Of a stretch of 64,000 nucleotides of DNA, positions 34,522 to 44,038 are shown in pieces (the stretch's first letter is position 1; every line of letters begins with the position of its first letter). The position numbers were made by a program, and so were the translations under genes. This DNA is from Arthrobacter sp. MN05-02. Lineage in GTDB: Bacteria > Actinomycetota > Actinomycetes > Actinomycetales > Micrococcaceae. The notes beneath the pieces are model-generated. The model was given only the letters and a program-made list of their open reading frames with translations, was not told the origin of the DNA and made no database searches. The stretch is from the NCBI GenBank assembly GCA_004001285.1, contig AP018697.1, positions 868,001 to 932,000 of the forward strand, given 5' to 3'.

Positions 34522-36204
34522 CTACCGCTCGAAGACCACGCGGCCGTCGACCAGGGTCAGGTCCACGGCCATCCCGTGGAGTCCGGTCACGGCAAGCTCG
34601 AAGGGATTCGCCGAGAGCACGGCGAGGTCAGCGGGAGCGCCCGCGCGGACGGCACCGGCCGGCGACCGGGTGCCGCGGGCCGAGCCGGCCGTATAGGCAC
34701 CGAGCGCGGCCCCGAGGGTCAGCGCCTCCGAGGGTACGAGCGGTTCCGCGCCGGCATGGTCGGGGTGGGAGCGGTTGACCGCGACGTGGATCGCCTGCCA
34801 GGGGTCGGCGGCGGAGACGGGCCAGTCGGAGCCCATCGCCAGGTCCGCCCCGGCGGCGGCCATCGACGCGAAGGGGTACTGCCACAGTGCCCGGTCGTCG
34901 CCGAAAAGGGGGACGGTGAGGGACCGCATCTGCTCGTCGTTGCAGGCCCACAGCGCCTGCGCGTTGACGACGACGCCGAGCGCGCCGAACCGCGGGACGT
35001 CGTCGGGATGCACGAGCTGCACGTGCGCCATGGTGTGCAGCGGCCGCCACGAGCCGTCGCCGGGGTGCAGGTCGCGAGCACGCGCGACCGCGTCCAGCCC
35101 CGACCGCACGGCGCGATCGCCGATGGCATGCAGGTGCAGGTCGAAGCGGGCGGCATGCAGCGCGGCGACGACGGCGTCGAGCACCTCGGTGGGCAGATAG
35201 GTGGGTCCCCGGTCGCCGGGCATGCACCCGCAGCCGACGGGCTCGTACGGATCGAGCAGGGCCGCGGTGCGGTTCTCCGGCACGCCGTCGACCATGATCT
35301 TCGCGCTCGACGTGGGGAAGCCCGCCGCCGCGTTGATCCGCCGGCGCTCGCGGAAGTCCCCGACGAGGTCCGGGATGTCCTGCAGGCCGATGCCGCGCGG
35401 CACCCAGAGGGCGCCGGAGGCCCGTCCGGTCAGGCGGCCCGACGCGGCGAGGGAGCGGTAGGCGGGAGCCGCATCCGGGTACCCGGCGTACTCGCCGATG
35501 ATCGCCTCCTGCCAGCCCGTGATCCCGAGGGCGTGCAGGTGGCGCTGGCCGTACAGGATGCCTGCCTCGACGGCGGCCTGCGGGATCGGGGGGAGGAGCC
35601 GGGCGACGAGGGACATGGCACCCTCGTGGAGGATCCCGCTCGGTGAGCCGTCGTCCCGGCGCCCGATGATCCCGTGCGGGGGATCGGGCGTCCGATCGTC
35701 GATGCCGGCGAGGCGGAGCGCCGCGGAGTTGACCCAGGCGCTGTGGTGGTCCCGGTTGATGAGGTACACGGGGCGGGCGGGCACCACGGCGTCGAGCACG
35801 TCGGCGTCCGGGAAGCCGCCGTCGTAGTCCCCCTTGTACCAGCCGGCACCGGTGATCCAGCCGCCGTCCCCCGTCGCCCGCGCGTGGGCGGCGACCGTAG
35901 CCTGCACCTCGGCCGCGCCGCGACACCCGCCGACGTCGCACGCGAGCGCCTCGATGCCGCCCATGAAGGTGTGGGCGTGGGCGTCGGTGAAGCCGGGCGT
36001 GAGCAGCCTCCCGCGCAGGTCGACGACGTCGGTCGCCGGCCCGCCCGCCGCGCATGCGTCGGCATCGGTCCCGACGACGGTGATGGTGCCGCCCTCCACG
36101 GCGACCGCCGTCGCGGTCGGGTGCACGGTGGTGCCGTCGAAGACGCGCCCGCCCCGCAGGACGAGGTCAGCCGGCACGCGACGTCCCGGGGCTGCCGCTG
36201 CCAC
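34522..36204 (-). CDS. Amidohydrolase, YtcJ-like (amidohydrolase family 3)
   Basis: The 560-residue metal-dependent hydrolase starts with GTG at 36204. The metal site begins with GFTDAHAHTFMGG; later motifs are LHLHAIGDRAVRSGLDAV and MGSDWPVSAADPW (metal Asp). The end, ADLAVLSANPFELA, belongs to the second beta-sandwich. YtcJ-like proteins hydrolyse N-substituted amides, but substrates are mostly unknown. It lies 37 bp after the aldo/keto reductase and 107 bp before the sugar ABC operon. Confidence 0.88.
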   Translation of the reverse strand: MAAAAPGRRVPADLVLRGGRVFDGTTVHPTATAVAVEGGTITVVGTDADACAAGGPATDVVDLRGRLLTPGFTDAHAHTFMGGIEALACDVGGCRGAAEVQATVAAHARATGDGGWITGAGWYKGDYDGGFPDADVLDAVVPARPVYLINRDHHSAWVNSAALRLAGIDDRTPDPPHGIIGRRDDGSPSGILHEGAMSLVARLLPPIPQAAVEAGILYGQRHLHALGITGWQEAIIGEYAGYPDAAPAYRSLAASGRLTGRASGALWVPRGIGLQDIPDLVGDFRERRRINAAAGFPTSSAKIMVDGVPENRTAALLDPYEPVGCGCMPGDRGPTYLPTEVLDAVVAALHAARFDLHLHAIGDRAVRSGLDAVARARDLHPGDGSWRPLHTMAHVQLVHPDDVPRFGALGVVVNAQALWACNDEQMRSLTVPLFGDDRALWQYPFASMAAAGADLAMGSDWPVSAADPWQAIHVAVNRSHPDHAGAEPLVPSEALTLGAALGAYTAGSARGTRSPAGAVRAGAPADLAVLSANPFELAVTGLHGMAVDLTLVDGRVVFER

Positions 36205-36240
36205 GCGGCCCAGCTCCGTCGACCGGCGCGAGGACGGTCA

Positions 36241-37215
36241 TCAGAACCCGACGAGGGGGTGGGGCACGTAGTGCTCCTCCAGGGCGTCGACCTCGTCCTG
36301 CGTGAGTTCGAGGTCCAGCGAGGCGACGGCGTCCTCGAGGTGCCGCGGCTTGCCCACGCCGACGATCGGCGCGGAGACCACGGGATTGCGCGACACCCAG
36401 GCGAGGGCCACCTGGGCGCGGGGAACACCGCGCGCCTCGGCGACGGTCCCGACGGCGTCGGACACGCGCCGGTCCGCATCGAGGGTGCCGTAGAGGGTCT
36501 TGCCGAAGGAGTCCGTCTCGGAGCGCGACGTCGTCTCGTCCCACGGGCGCGCCAGCTTCCCGCGCGCGAGCGGGCTCCACGGCAGGACCCCGACGCCCTG
36601 GTCAGCGCACAGCCCGTACATCTCCCGCTCCTCCTCGCGGTTGATCAGGTTGTAGTGGTCCTGCATCGTGACGAAGCGGGTCCAGCCGTTGATGCGCTGG
36701 AGGTAGAGGGCCTTCGAGAACTGCCACGCGTACATGGAGGACGCTCCGAGATACCGGACCTTGCCGGCCTTGACGACGTCGTGCAGTGCTTCCAGGGTCT
36801 CCTCCAGGGGTGTCACCGGGTCGAACCGGTGGATCTGGTAGAGATCGACGTAGTCGGTCCCGAGGCGCCGGAGGCTGTTGTCGAGCTCCGCGAGGATCGC
36901 CTTGCGGGACAGCCCGGCGCCGTTGGGCCCCTCGTGCATGCGGCCGTGCACCTTCGTGGCGATGACGGTCTCCTCGCGGCGGGTGAACTCCGCCAGCGCG
37001 CGTCCGACGATCTCCTCGCTCGAGCCGTCGGAGTAGACGTTCGCCGTGTCAAAGAAGTTGATGCCGGCATCGACGGCGGCGCGGATCAGGGGTCGGCTCT
37101 CCTCCTCGCTCAGTGTCCAGGGGTGGTTGCCGCGGTCCGGTTCGCCGTAACTCATGCAGCCGAGGGCGAGGGGCGAGATGTCGAGGCCTGTGGAGCCGAG
37201 TTTCACGTAGCGCAT
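36241..37215 (-). CDS. Aldo/keto reductase
   Basis: The 324-residue NADPH-dependent reductase starts at the ATG at 37215, with AAAGGGA 4 bp upstream; an in-frame codon at 37254 only extends it with low-quality sequence. It starts with MRYVKLGSTGLDISPLALGC. The catalytic tetrad is visible as Asp and Tyr in FFDTANVYSDG, Lys in IATKVHG and His in YQIHRFD. The C-terminal NVVSAPIVG-like stretch (PVVSAPIVGVGKPRHLEDA) binds cofactor. The likely role is aldehyde or keto-sugar reduction together with the genes downstream. Confidence 0.9.
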   Translation of the reverse strand: MRYVKLGSTGLDISPLALGCMSYGEPDRGNHPWTLSEEESRPLIRAAVDAGINFFDTANVYSDGSSEEIVGRALAEFTRREETVIATKVHGRMHEGPNGAGLSRKAILAELDNSLRRLGTDYVDLYQIHRFDPVTPLEETLEALHDVVKAGKVRYLGASSMYAWQFSKALYLQRINGWTRFVTMQDHYNLINREEEREMYGLCADQGVGVLPWSPLARGKLARPWDETTSRSETDSFGKTLYGTLDADRRVSDAVGTVAEARGVPRAQVALAWVSRNPVVSAPIVGVGKPRHLEDAVASLDLELTQDEVDALEEHYVPHPLVGF

Positions 37216-37487
37216 GCGTTCCCTTTGCTGGCGTCGGAGGTGTTCCTCCACCATAGTCCGGGCTCATCGCCCGATCCCGCCCGCGGACGTCGTCCGCGTC
37301 CGCGGGCACCCGCGGGCAGGCCCTTGCGGATCCGGCAGTCGCTTCACCCACTGAACTTCCTGCCGCGCCGGTCGCGGCGGGGTTCCACACCGCGTCGCAG
37401 GCGATCGTCAGCGCCTGCTGACCCAGCGGGCGCACGGGACGGGGCCCACACCCGCACCGCCGGCCAGGACTAGGGCAGGATGGCTGT

Positions 37488-38786
37488 GTGACACCTGCAG
37501 ACACCGACAACCCGGCCGACCCCACCTCCGCGCGATCCCGCTCCCGCCGATGGCGGCTCCCGGCGGCGCCCGTCCCGGCGGAACCGCACGGCTCCTCGGT
37601 GGCCCGGCGCTTCCGCCCGCACGCCTTCGCGGAGGGCCTGAAGGCCAGTGCCGCCTGGACGGCACGCAGCATCATCGTCCTGGCAGGACTGGTCATCCTC
37701 TGGTACATCACCGGGGCCCTGTGGTCGATCGTGCTGCCCACGCTGTTCGCACTGCTGCTCGCCTCGGTCCTCTGGCCGGTCAACCGGTTCCTGCGGAAGG
37801 GCCTCCCGAAGGTGCTCGCCGCCCTCGTGACGCTGTTCGGATTCCTCGGCCTCGTCGGCGCGATCGGAGCGCTGACCGTCCCCTCGATCGCCGGCGGGGT
37901 CGCCGACCTCTCGACGCTGGCCCGGGACAACGTCGCCGACCTCGCGGATTTCGTCGCCGGGCCGCCCCTGAACCTGGACGGGGCCAACCTCGACGGGATC
38001 GTGGACACCGGCCTCGCCCAGCTGCAGGCGAACGTCGGGAACATCGTCACCGGTATCACCACGGGGCTGAGCGAGCTGACCTCCGGCACCGTCGTCGTGC
38101 TCCTGGCGCTCGTCTTCACGTTCTTCTTCCTCAAGGACGGCGACCGCTTCCTGCCCTGGGCGGGGCGGTGGACCAACTCCGCGGCGTACTCCCACGCCGC
38201 GAGCATCGCCGGCGGGGCCTGGAAGACGCTGTCCTCCTACATCTTCGCGCAGGCCACCGTGGCGCTCGTGGACGCCGTGTTCATCGGGCTGGGCCTCGTG
38301 CTGCTGGACATCCCGCTCGCCGTCCCGCTGGCCGTGCTCGTGTTCCTCTCCGCGTTCATCCCGGTGGTCGGGGCCATCGTCTCCGGCCTCGTCGCGACCC
38401 TCGTGGCCTTCCTGGCCTACGGCTGGGTGACGGCGCTGATCGTCCTCGGGCTGGTGGTGCTCGTGCAGCAGCTCGAGAGCAACTTCATCCAGCCCCTGCT
38501 CGTGGGCCGCACCCTCGAGATCCATCCCGCCGTGGTCCTCGCCTCCGTCACGGCGGGCGGCACGATCTTCGGTATCGTCGGCGCCTTCCTCGCCGTTCCC
38601 ACCACGGCCGTGGGGATCGTGGTGCTGCGCTACCTGCGCGACCTGTCGATCGAGCACCGCCCGGAGACGGGGGTCGCCTCCGGTGATCCCGCCGCCTCGC
38701 CGCCGGCCGGCGGGGCCGGCGGACCCACGCCCGATGCGGGCCGGCCCCCGGCCGGTCCCGTGGGGCACCGATCGGAGCAGTCATGA
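37488..38786 (+). CDS. AI-2E family transporter (PF01594 type)
   Basis: The 432-residue membrane protein has about eight helices. It has the family layout: paired N-terminal helices (IIVLAGLVILWYITGALW, VLPTLFALLLASVLWPV), a soluble middle, then VVVLLALVFTFFFLKDGDRFLPW and VQQLESNFIQPLLVGRTLEIHP, the latter being the most conserved AI-2E motif. Functions range from quorum-signal export to Na+/H+ exchange. A Gly/Pro-rich tail of about 35 residues ends it. TAGGGC at 37471-37476 may be the -10. The 272-bp divergent gap before it holds no gene. Confidence 0.88.
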   Translation: MTPADTDNPADPTSARSRSRRWRLPAAPVPAEPHGSSVARRFRPHAFAEGLKASAAWTARSIIVLAGLVILWYITGALWSIVLPTLFALLLASVLWPVNRFLRKGLPKVLAALVTLFGFLGLVGAIGALTVPSIAGGVADLSTLARDNVADLADFVAGPPLNLDGANLDGIVDTGLAQLQANVGNIVTGITTGLSELTSGTVVVLLALVFTFFFLKDGDRFLPWAGRWTNSAAYSHAASIAGGAWKTLSSYIFAQATVALVDAVFIGLGLVLLDIPLAVPLAVLVFLSAFIPVVGAIVSGLVATLVAFLAYGWVTALIVLGLVVLVQQLESNFIQPLLVGRTLEIHPAVVLASVTAGGTIFGIVGAFLAVPTTAVGIVVLRYLRDLSIEHRPETGVASGDPAASPPAGGAGGPTPDAGRPPAGPVGHRSEQS

Positions 38787-39844
38787 CCGGTCGTCCTGTG
38801 GTCGCGGTCCTCGAGGGTGCCACGCCGGTGCGCGGGCTCGAGCGCGTGGCCGAGGTGGCAGAGATCCGGGTGGCGCAGGCGGCGGGCCTCCCCGCGGCCC
38901 TCGACGGCGCCGACGTCCTCTACCTCTGGGACTACTTCTCCGGAGCGCTTCCCGCGGCCTGGCACGCGGCCGGCTCCCTCCGCTGGCTGCACGTCGCGGC
39001 CGCCGGCGTGGACAGACTGCTCTTCCCGGGACTCGTGGCCTCCGACGTCGTCGTCACCAATGCCCACGGGATCTTCGACCAGCCGATGGCGGAGTACGTG
39101 CTGGGTGCCATGCTCCACGCCGCGAAGGGCTTCGGGCCCCTGCGGGACTCCCAGCGCGAGGCCCGCTGGGCCTGGCGGGAGGGCCGGAACATCGCCGGTT
39201 CCCGGGCACTGGTGGTGGGCACGGGCAGCATCGGCCGCCATACCGCACGGCTGCTGCGGGCGGTCGGGGTGCGCGTCGAGGGCGCGGGCAGGGTCGCGCT
39301 GGAGCACGACGACGATTTCGGCCGCGTGCACGCCTCCGCGGAGCTGGCCCGCGTGGTGCCCGGGTTCGACTGGGTCGTCCTGGTGGCACCCCTGACCCCC
39401 GCCACCGAGAACATGATGGGCGCCGAGGCGATCGGGGCGATGAGATCCTCCGCCGTCCTCATCAACGTGGGACGGGGACGGCTCGTGGACGAGGCGGCCC
39501 TCATCGGCCGTCTGCGGGCCGGGACGCTCGCGGGCGCGGTCCTCGACACGTTCGCCGTCGAGCCGTTGCCCCCGGAGAACCCGTTGTGGTCCCTGCCCAC
39601 GGTGCTCGTCACGCCGCACATGGCGAGCAACGCCGATTCCTGGCTCGACGACCTCGCCGCCCAGTTCGAGCGGAACTTCCTGCTGTGGGTCGAGGGGCGA
39701 CCGCTGCCGGGTGTCGTCGACAAGGCCCTCGGGTACGTGCCCTCCGGCCGTCGACGCGAGGGCCTCGCCTCCGCCCGCGAGGTCCTGGCCGGCGGGGGAG
39801 CCCGGCACACCCCGGGGGATTGGCGTCGGCCACGCGGCGGGTGA
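38783..39844 (+). CDS. D-isomer 2-hydroxyacid dehydrogenase
   Basis: This 353-residue NAD(P)-dependent enzyme overlaps the preceding stop (ATGA). It has the Rossmann motif VVGTGSIGRHTARLL, then INVGRGRLVDEAAL with the catalytic Arg, and the Glu and His of the charge relay (VEPLPPENPLW; TPHMASN). It reduces 2-keto acids to D-2-hydroxy acids; the natural substrate is unknown. Confidence 0.9.
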   Translation: MTGRPVVAVLEGATPVRGLERVAEVAEIRVAQAAGLPAALDGADVLYLWDYFSGALPAAWHAAGSLRWLHVAAAGVDRLLFPGLVASDVVVTNAHGIFDQPMAEYVLGAMLHAAKGFGPLRDSQREARWAWREGRNIAGSRALVVGTGSIGRHTARLLRAVGVRVEGAGRVALEHDDDFGRVHASAELARVVPGFDWVVLVAPLTPATENMMGAEAIGAMRSSAVLINVGRGRLVDEAALIGRLRAGTLAGAVLDTFAVEPLPPENPLWSLPTVLVTPHMASNADSWLDDLAAQFERNFLLWVEGRPLPGVVDKALGYVPSGRRREGLASAREVLAGGGARHTPGDWRRPRGG

Positions 39845-39885
39845 GACACTGGCGGCTGCCGCCACCCCGCCGATCAGGAGCCCCC

Positions 39886-41139
39886 GTGCGCATCCGCCTG
39901 CCCCGTCCGGAGACCCGCAACAGCGCGCGCCCGGTCTGGCTGTTCTTCGCCCTCGTCCACGCCGGGTTCCTCGCACGCCTGCTGCCGTTCATCCTCGGCG
40001 GCGGAGTGCTCAGCGACATCCGCTTCTACCGCGAGTGGGCGTACCAGGGGCTGGACGACGGTCTCTGGCAGGGGATCGACACCGCCTGGGTGTACCCCGT
40101 CGGAGCGCTGGCGCCGATGGTCCTCGCCACCGTCCTCGGCCCGTATCTCTACCAGCTCGCCTGGTTCCTGCTCTTCGCCGCGCTCAACGCCGTCGGCACA
40201 GCCGCCCTGGTGCGGCGGGGCACACCGTCGTCGTTCACCGCCGCCTACTGGTGGCTGACGGCGACGGCGCTGCTGGGGCCGGTCGCGGTCGGCCGGATCG
40301 ACGGCCTGACGGCGCCCCTGGTGATCACCGCGCTGCTCCTCGTCGCCGCGCGGCCCTTCGTGGCCTCGCTCGTCCTGAGCGCCGCCACCTGGATGAAGGT
40401 CTGGCCCGCCGCCGTCGTCCTCGCGGCGCTCGTCGCCGTGCGGAAGGGCCAGCTCCGCATCCTCGGCGCGGGCCTCGCCCTCACCGCAGGCATCGCCGTC
40501 GTCGTCGCGGTCTCCGGCGACGTCCGCAACCTCACCGGCTTCCTCAGCGCGCAGGGTGCCCGCGGCATGCAGCTCGAGGCGCCGCTCAGCACACCCGGTG
40601 TGTGGCAGGCGATCACGGGGACCTCGGGCGCCTACTTCTTCGAGGACGAGGTCATCAACACCATGGAGGTCCGGGGTGCGCTGAGCGGGGTCGTCGGGGA
40701 CCTCATGACCCCGCTGCTGGCCCTGACCGTCCTCTCGGTCGCCGCGTTCCTCGCGATCGCCCTGCACCGGGGAGCCCCGGCCGATGCCCTGCTCGCCACG
40801 GGGTCGCTGGCGCTCGTGAGCACCCTCGTGGTGTTCAACAAGGTGGGCTCCCCGCAGTTCATGCTGTGGATCGCAGCCGTGATCGCCGGAGGGCTCGTGC
40901 TCGACCGCGCGTCCGAGTGGCGTTACCCGGCCCTCGCCATGCTGGCCACGGCGGGCCTGACGACCCTCGTGTATCCGGTGTTCTACGACGCCCTGCGCTA
41001 CGAGCTCCACCCGGCCGTGGCCGTCCTGCTCACGCTCCGGAACCTGCTCGTGGTGAGCATCCTCGTCTGGTCGCTCGTGCGGCTCGGGCGTCTGACCGCC
41101 CGGGCCCGCATCCCCGCCGCCGCGGCTACGGGTGCCTGA
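39886..41139 (+). CDS. Polytopic glycosyltransferase-like membrane protein (GT-C/GT87 type)
   Basis: The GTG at 39886 has AGGAG 5 bp upstream. The 417-residue protein has about nine helices: LFFALVHAGFLARLLPF, LLFAALNAVGTAALV and others. The loop SDIRFYREWAYQGL after helix 1 holds acidic residues typical of polyprenyl-phosphate mannosyltransferases, and the segment ATWMKVWPAAVVLAAL fits the GT87 group. It may mannosylate a lipid or cell-wall polymer. It overlaps the next gene's end by 14 bp (convergent). Confidence 0.75.
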   Translation: MRIRLPRPETRNSARPVWLFFALVHAGFLARLLPFILGGGVLSDIRFYREWAYQGLDDGLWQGIDTAWVYPVGALAPMVLATVLGPYLYQLAWFLLFAALNAVGTAALVRRGTPSSFTAAYWWLTATALLGPVAVGRIDGLTAPLVITALLLVAARPFVASLVLSAATWMKVWPAAVVLAALVAVRKGQLRILGAGLALTAGIAVVVAVSGDVRNLTGFLSAQGARGMQLEAPLSTPGVWQAITGTSGAYFFEDEVINTMEVRGALSGVVGDLMTPLLALTVLSVAAFLAIALHRGAPADALLATGSLALVSTLVVFNKVGSPQFMLWIAAVIAGGLVLDRASEWRYPALAMLATAGLTTLVYPVFYDALRYELHPAVAVLLTLRNLLVVSILVWSLVRLGRLTARARIPAAAATGA

Positions 41140-41971
41140 CGCCCTGCCCTGCCAGGACGGCGCGGTAGCCCTCCCGGTACGTGGGGTAGGTGAAGGAGAA
41201 CCCCGTGGACCGGAGCAGGCCGCTGTCCACCCTGCGCGCGCCGCCGCGGGTCGGGGACACCTCGCCGCGGGGCGGCTCCGGCAGGCCGAGCTCCCCGGCG
41301 AGGAACTGCAGCACCTCCCCGAGGTCCACGGGTAGTTCGTCGCTGCCGAGGTAGACGGGCGCGGGATCCGCCACCGCGGTGACCAGGTGCACGATCGCCG
41401 CCGCGGCGTCGTCGCGGTGGATCCGGTTCGTCCACTGCGCCGTAGCGGGCAGTACTGCCGTTCCAGCCTGCACCTGGTCGATCAGGCGGGTGCGGCCCGG
41501 TCCGTAGATCCCCGAGAGCCGGAGGACCGTGCCCCGGTCCGAGCGGGCCAGGAGTACCTGCTCGGCCTCGCGCACCAGCCGCGCCGTCGGTGCCGGGCTC
41601 TCGGCCGGGGAGCCCTCGGTGACCCAGCCGCCGTCGAAGTCCCCGTACACCGCGGTGGATGACACGAAGAGGATCCGGCGCGGGCGGACGCCGTCGCGCT
41701 CGAGGGCGTCGAGGACATTCCGGGTGGCGTCGACGTAGGCGCTGCGGTACGCGGCCTCGCTGCGGTCCCCGGCGGCCGTGGCGATGACGACGACGTCGGT
41801 GTCCTGCGGTATCGCGGGCAGCGCCCGCGTCAGGTCCGCGGCCACGCCCTCGATCACCGCGGGGATGTGCCCGGGGGAGCGCCGCCATCCGACCACCCGT
41901 TCCCCGCGCGCGGCCAGCCGGAGGCCCACCTCGGTCCCGAGGTCTCCGCAGCCCGCTATCAGCACCGTCAT
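41126..41971 (-). CDS. NAD-dependent epimerase/dehydratase-like protein (YeeZ type)
   Basis: The 281-residue protein starts MTVLIAGCGDLGTEVGLRLA at the ATG at 41971. It has a Rossmann motif GxGxxG (GCGDLG), then LFVSSTAVYGDFDGGWVTEG, in which SST and YG replace the canonical SDR active site; the Lys of YxxxK is not seen. VLRLSGIYGPGR and RIHRDDAAAAIVHLV are typical of YeeZ-like atypical SDRs. Function unknown. TAGACT at 42024-42029 (minus) may be its -10. Confidence 0.82.
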   Translation of the reverse strand: MTVLIAGCGDLGTEVGLRLAARGERVVGWRRSPGHIPAVIEGVAADLTRALPAIPQDTDVVVIATAAGDRSEAAYRSAYVDATRNVLDALERDGVRPRRILFVSSTAVYGDFDGGWVTEGSPAESPAPTARLVREAEQVLLARSDRGTVLRLSGIYGPGRTRLIDQVQAGTAVLPATAQWTNRIHRDDAAAAIVHLVTAVADPAPVYLGSDELPVDLGEVLQFLAGELGLPEPPRGEVSPTRGGARRVDSGLLRSTGFSFTYPTYREGYRAVLAGQGVRHP

Positions 41972-42023
41972 CGCGCATCCGTCCTTCGTCCTCGGCCGAG
42001 CCCTGGCGGCCGGCCCGTCCGCC

Positions 42024-42029
42024 AGTCTA
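42024..42029 (-). promoter_or_regulatory. Possible -10 (TAGACT) for the YeeZ-like gene
   Basis: TAGACT on the minus strand lies about 50 bp before the ATG at 41971. AAGGACG between them would be the ribosome-binding site. Confidence 0.35.
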
Positions 42030-42054
42030 GGGCGGCCGGGACCGGTGCCGTCCA

Positions 42055-43869
42055 CTAGTCCTGGATACGCACGGCCGTCTCCCTCAGGTACAGGTCCACG
42101 CGCGTGTAGGCGTCCCGCGTCAGGGCCTTCCAGAGTTCGACGGCGAGCCGGGGCTCCTCCTGCTCGATCGCCCGGATGGCCCGGGCGGTCAGCACCTTGA
42201 CGTGCACCTCCTCCAAGGCCTTGACCGTCGTCTCCTGGCGGTCGTCGCTGCCGAGGGCGAGCTCCCCGAACGTCATCCCGGCGCTCAGGGTGGTCAGCCG
42301 GAGCCGTCCGCCGGAGGGGCCCGGGACCGAGGTGGAGATCCGGCCGGAGAGGATGAAGTAGACCCCGCCGAAGGCTTGGCCGACGCGGCGCACCACCTGG
42401 CCCTTCTCGTACGTTCGACCCTCCATCCGGCGGGCCAGGGCCGCGACGTCCTCGTCGCTCAGGGGGCTCAGCGCCGGGCACTGGGCCACCTCCACCTCGG
42501 CGGGGAGGACCAGGTCCCCGCCGTAACGCGTGATGAGTTCGTTCTCGCACCACTCGACCGCGGCGGTGCGCGTGTCGAAGGTGGGGACCGCGCGGTCCAC
42601 GTCCCGGAAGGTCTCCGCGAGCGTGCCTTCGCCGTCGATCAGCACGAGGTCGCGGTCCACCGCCGCGAGGTTCTCGCGCACCTCGCCGAGCAGCCGGAGG
42701 GACACGTCCGCGACCTCGTCGACGCGGCGCAGGTCGAGGATCACGAAGTCGACGTCGTCGTCCAGGTTGCTGAGTTCCCGGACCATCGATTCGGTTCCGG
42801 CGAAGAGCAGGTCGCCGTTGAGCTCGATGACCATGGCGCGGTGGCCGTGGTCGCGGAGGACGTCCATCGCCTCGTCGGTCCGCCGGATGCCGGACGGAGC
42901 CGCCGTGATGTCGTAGGTCGCGCGGATGGCCGATCGCCCCGCCCGCGCGGCCCGCACGAAGTGGAGCTCCATGTCGCGGGAGAGCCGCTGGCTGGTCGCC
43001 ATGCCGCGCACACTGCTGCCGTGGTCGTCGAGGGGCGGCGAATAGACGGCGAGGCCCACCTGGCCGGGGAGCACGGCGATGGTGCCGCCGCCCACCCCGC
43101 TCTTGGCCGGCATGCCCACCGTGCTGATCCACGATCCGGCGTCGTCGTACATGCCGCAGGTGGTCATCACGGACAGGACCCGCTCGACGGCGGACAGGTC
43201 CATCACCTCGACGCCCGTCAGCGGATTGCGGCCCGAGTTGGCGAGGGTCGCCGCCATGACGGAGAGGTCCATGCAGGTGACCATCACGGAGCACTGGCGG
43301 AAGTAGTCCTCGAGAACGGGCGTCGGGTCCTCCTCGATGATGTCGAAGGACCGCAGCAGGTAGGCCAGGGCGCGGTTGCGGTGACCGTGCTCGAGCTCGG
43401 ACCGGAAGATCTCCTCGTCCACGCCCAGCTGGCGGCCGGCGAAGGCGGAGTAGGTGTTCACGATGCGCCGGAACCGGGTGTTGCCGCCCCGGGATCTCAC
43501 GAGGGACGTCGCCGTGAGCGCACCGGCATTGATCATGGCATTCGACGGTCGGCCCGTGCCCGGCGCCAGCGAGATCTCGTTGAAGGAGTCGCCGGAGGGC
43601 TCCACGTCCACCTTCGCGTCGACGGCCTCCATGCCGAGATCGGAGAGCGCCAGGCCGTAGGTGAAGGGCTTGGAGATCGACTGGATGGTGAACTCCTCAC
43701 GGGTGTCGCCGACCTCGTACATGTACCCGTCCACGGTGGTCAGGCAGATACCGAAGTTGTCGGGGTCGACGTTCGCCATCGCGGGAATGCTGCTGTACGG
43801 CTTCCCGTCCCTCAGCTCGGAGATCTCCCGGTGGATGGTCCTGAGGTAGCTCTCGATCGGCGATTCCAT
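42055..43869 (-). CDS. glsA: Glutaminase A with STAS and cyclic-nucleotide-binding domains
   Basis: The 604-residue protein starts at the ATG at 43869 (GGGTGG upstream; a GTG at 43878 is possible). Residues 1-305 are glutaminase: FTIQSISKPFTYG carries the catalytic Ser64-x-x-Lys67, and NAMINAGALTATS, YFRQCSVMVTCMDLSVMAATLA and GMPAKSGVGGG follow. Residues about 325-430 form a STAS domain (FVILDLRRVDEVADVSLRLL), and about 465-595 a cyclic-nucleotide-binding fold (GGVYFILSGRISTS, GMTFGELAL). It hydrolyses glutamine to glutamate and ammonia. The C-terminal domains suggest nucleotide control, not demonstrated here. Confidence 0.93.
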   Translation of the reverse strand: MESPIESYLRTIHREISELRDGKPYSSIPAMANVDPDNFGICLTTVDGYMYEVGDTREEFTIQSISKPFTYGLALSDLGMEAVDAKVDVEPSGDSFNEISLAPGTGRPSNAMINAGALTATSLVRSRGGNTRFRRIVNTYSAFAGRQLGVDEEIFRSELEHGHRNRALAYLLRSFDIIEEDPTPVLEDYFRQCSVMVTCMDLSVMAATLANSGRNPLTGVEVMDLSAVERVLSVMTTCGMYDDAGSWISTVGMPAKSGVGGGTIAVLPGQVGLAVYSPPLDDHGSSVRGMATSQRLSRDMELHFVRAARAGRSAIRATYDITAAPSGIRRTDEAMDVLRDHGHRAMVIELNGDLLFAGTESMVRELSNLDDDVDFVILDLRRVDEVADVSLRLLGEVRENLAAVDRDLVLIDGEGTLAETFRDVDRAVPTFDTRTAAVEWCENELITRYGGDLVLPAEVEVAQCPALSPLSDEDVAALARRMEGRTYEKGQVVRRVGQAFGGVYFILSGRISTSVPGPSGGRLRLTTLSAGMTFGELALGSDDRQETTVKALEEVHVKVLTARAIRAIEQEEPRLAVELWKALTRDAYTRVDLYLRETAVRIQD

Positions 43870-43918
43870 GGTGTCCACCCTACGGCGGCCCGCGCCGGCC
43901 GGACGCCCCCGGGTGCCG

Positions 43919-44038
43919 TCAGCGGCCGCGCAGGGTGGAGCGGATCGAAAGCACGACGGGCTGGACTCGGGCTCCCCCTGGACGGATGACCGGACCCTGG
44001 TACGGCACGGTGCGGGGATGGAGGAACGCGAGGTTCAC
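43919..44038 (-). CDS. Candidate small protein (39 aa) coupled to the APC permease
   Basis: A GTG at 44038 overlaps the permease stop (GTGA). The frame reads VNLAFLHPRTVPYQG through LSIRSTLRGR with GC-rich third positions. It has no membrane helix. No family recognised. It could be a real coupled peptide or a chance frame. Confidence 0.3.
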   Translation of the reverse strand: MNLAFLHPRTVPYQGPVIRPGGARVQPVVLSIRSTLRGR

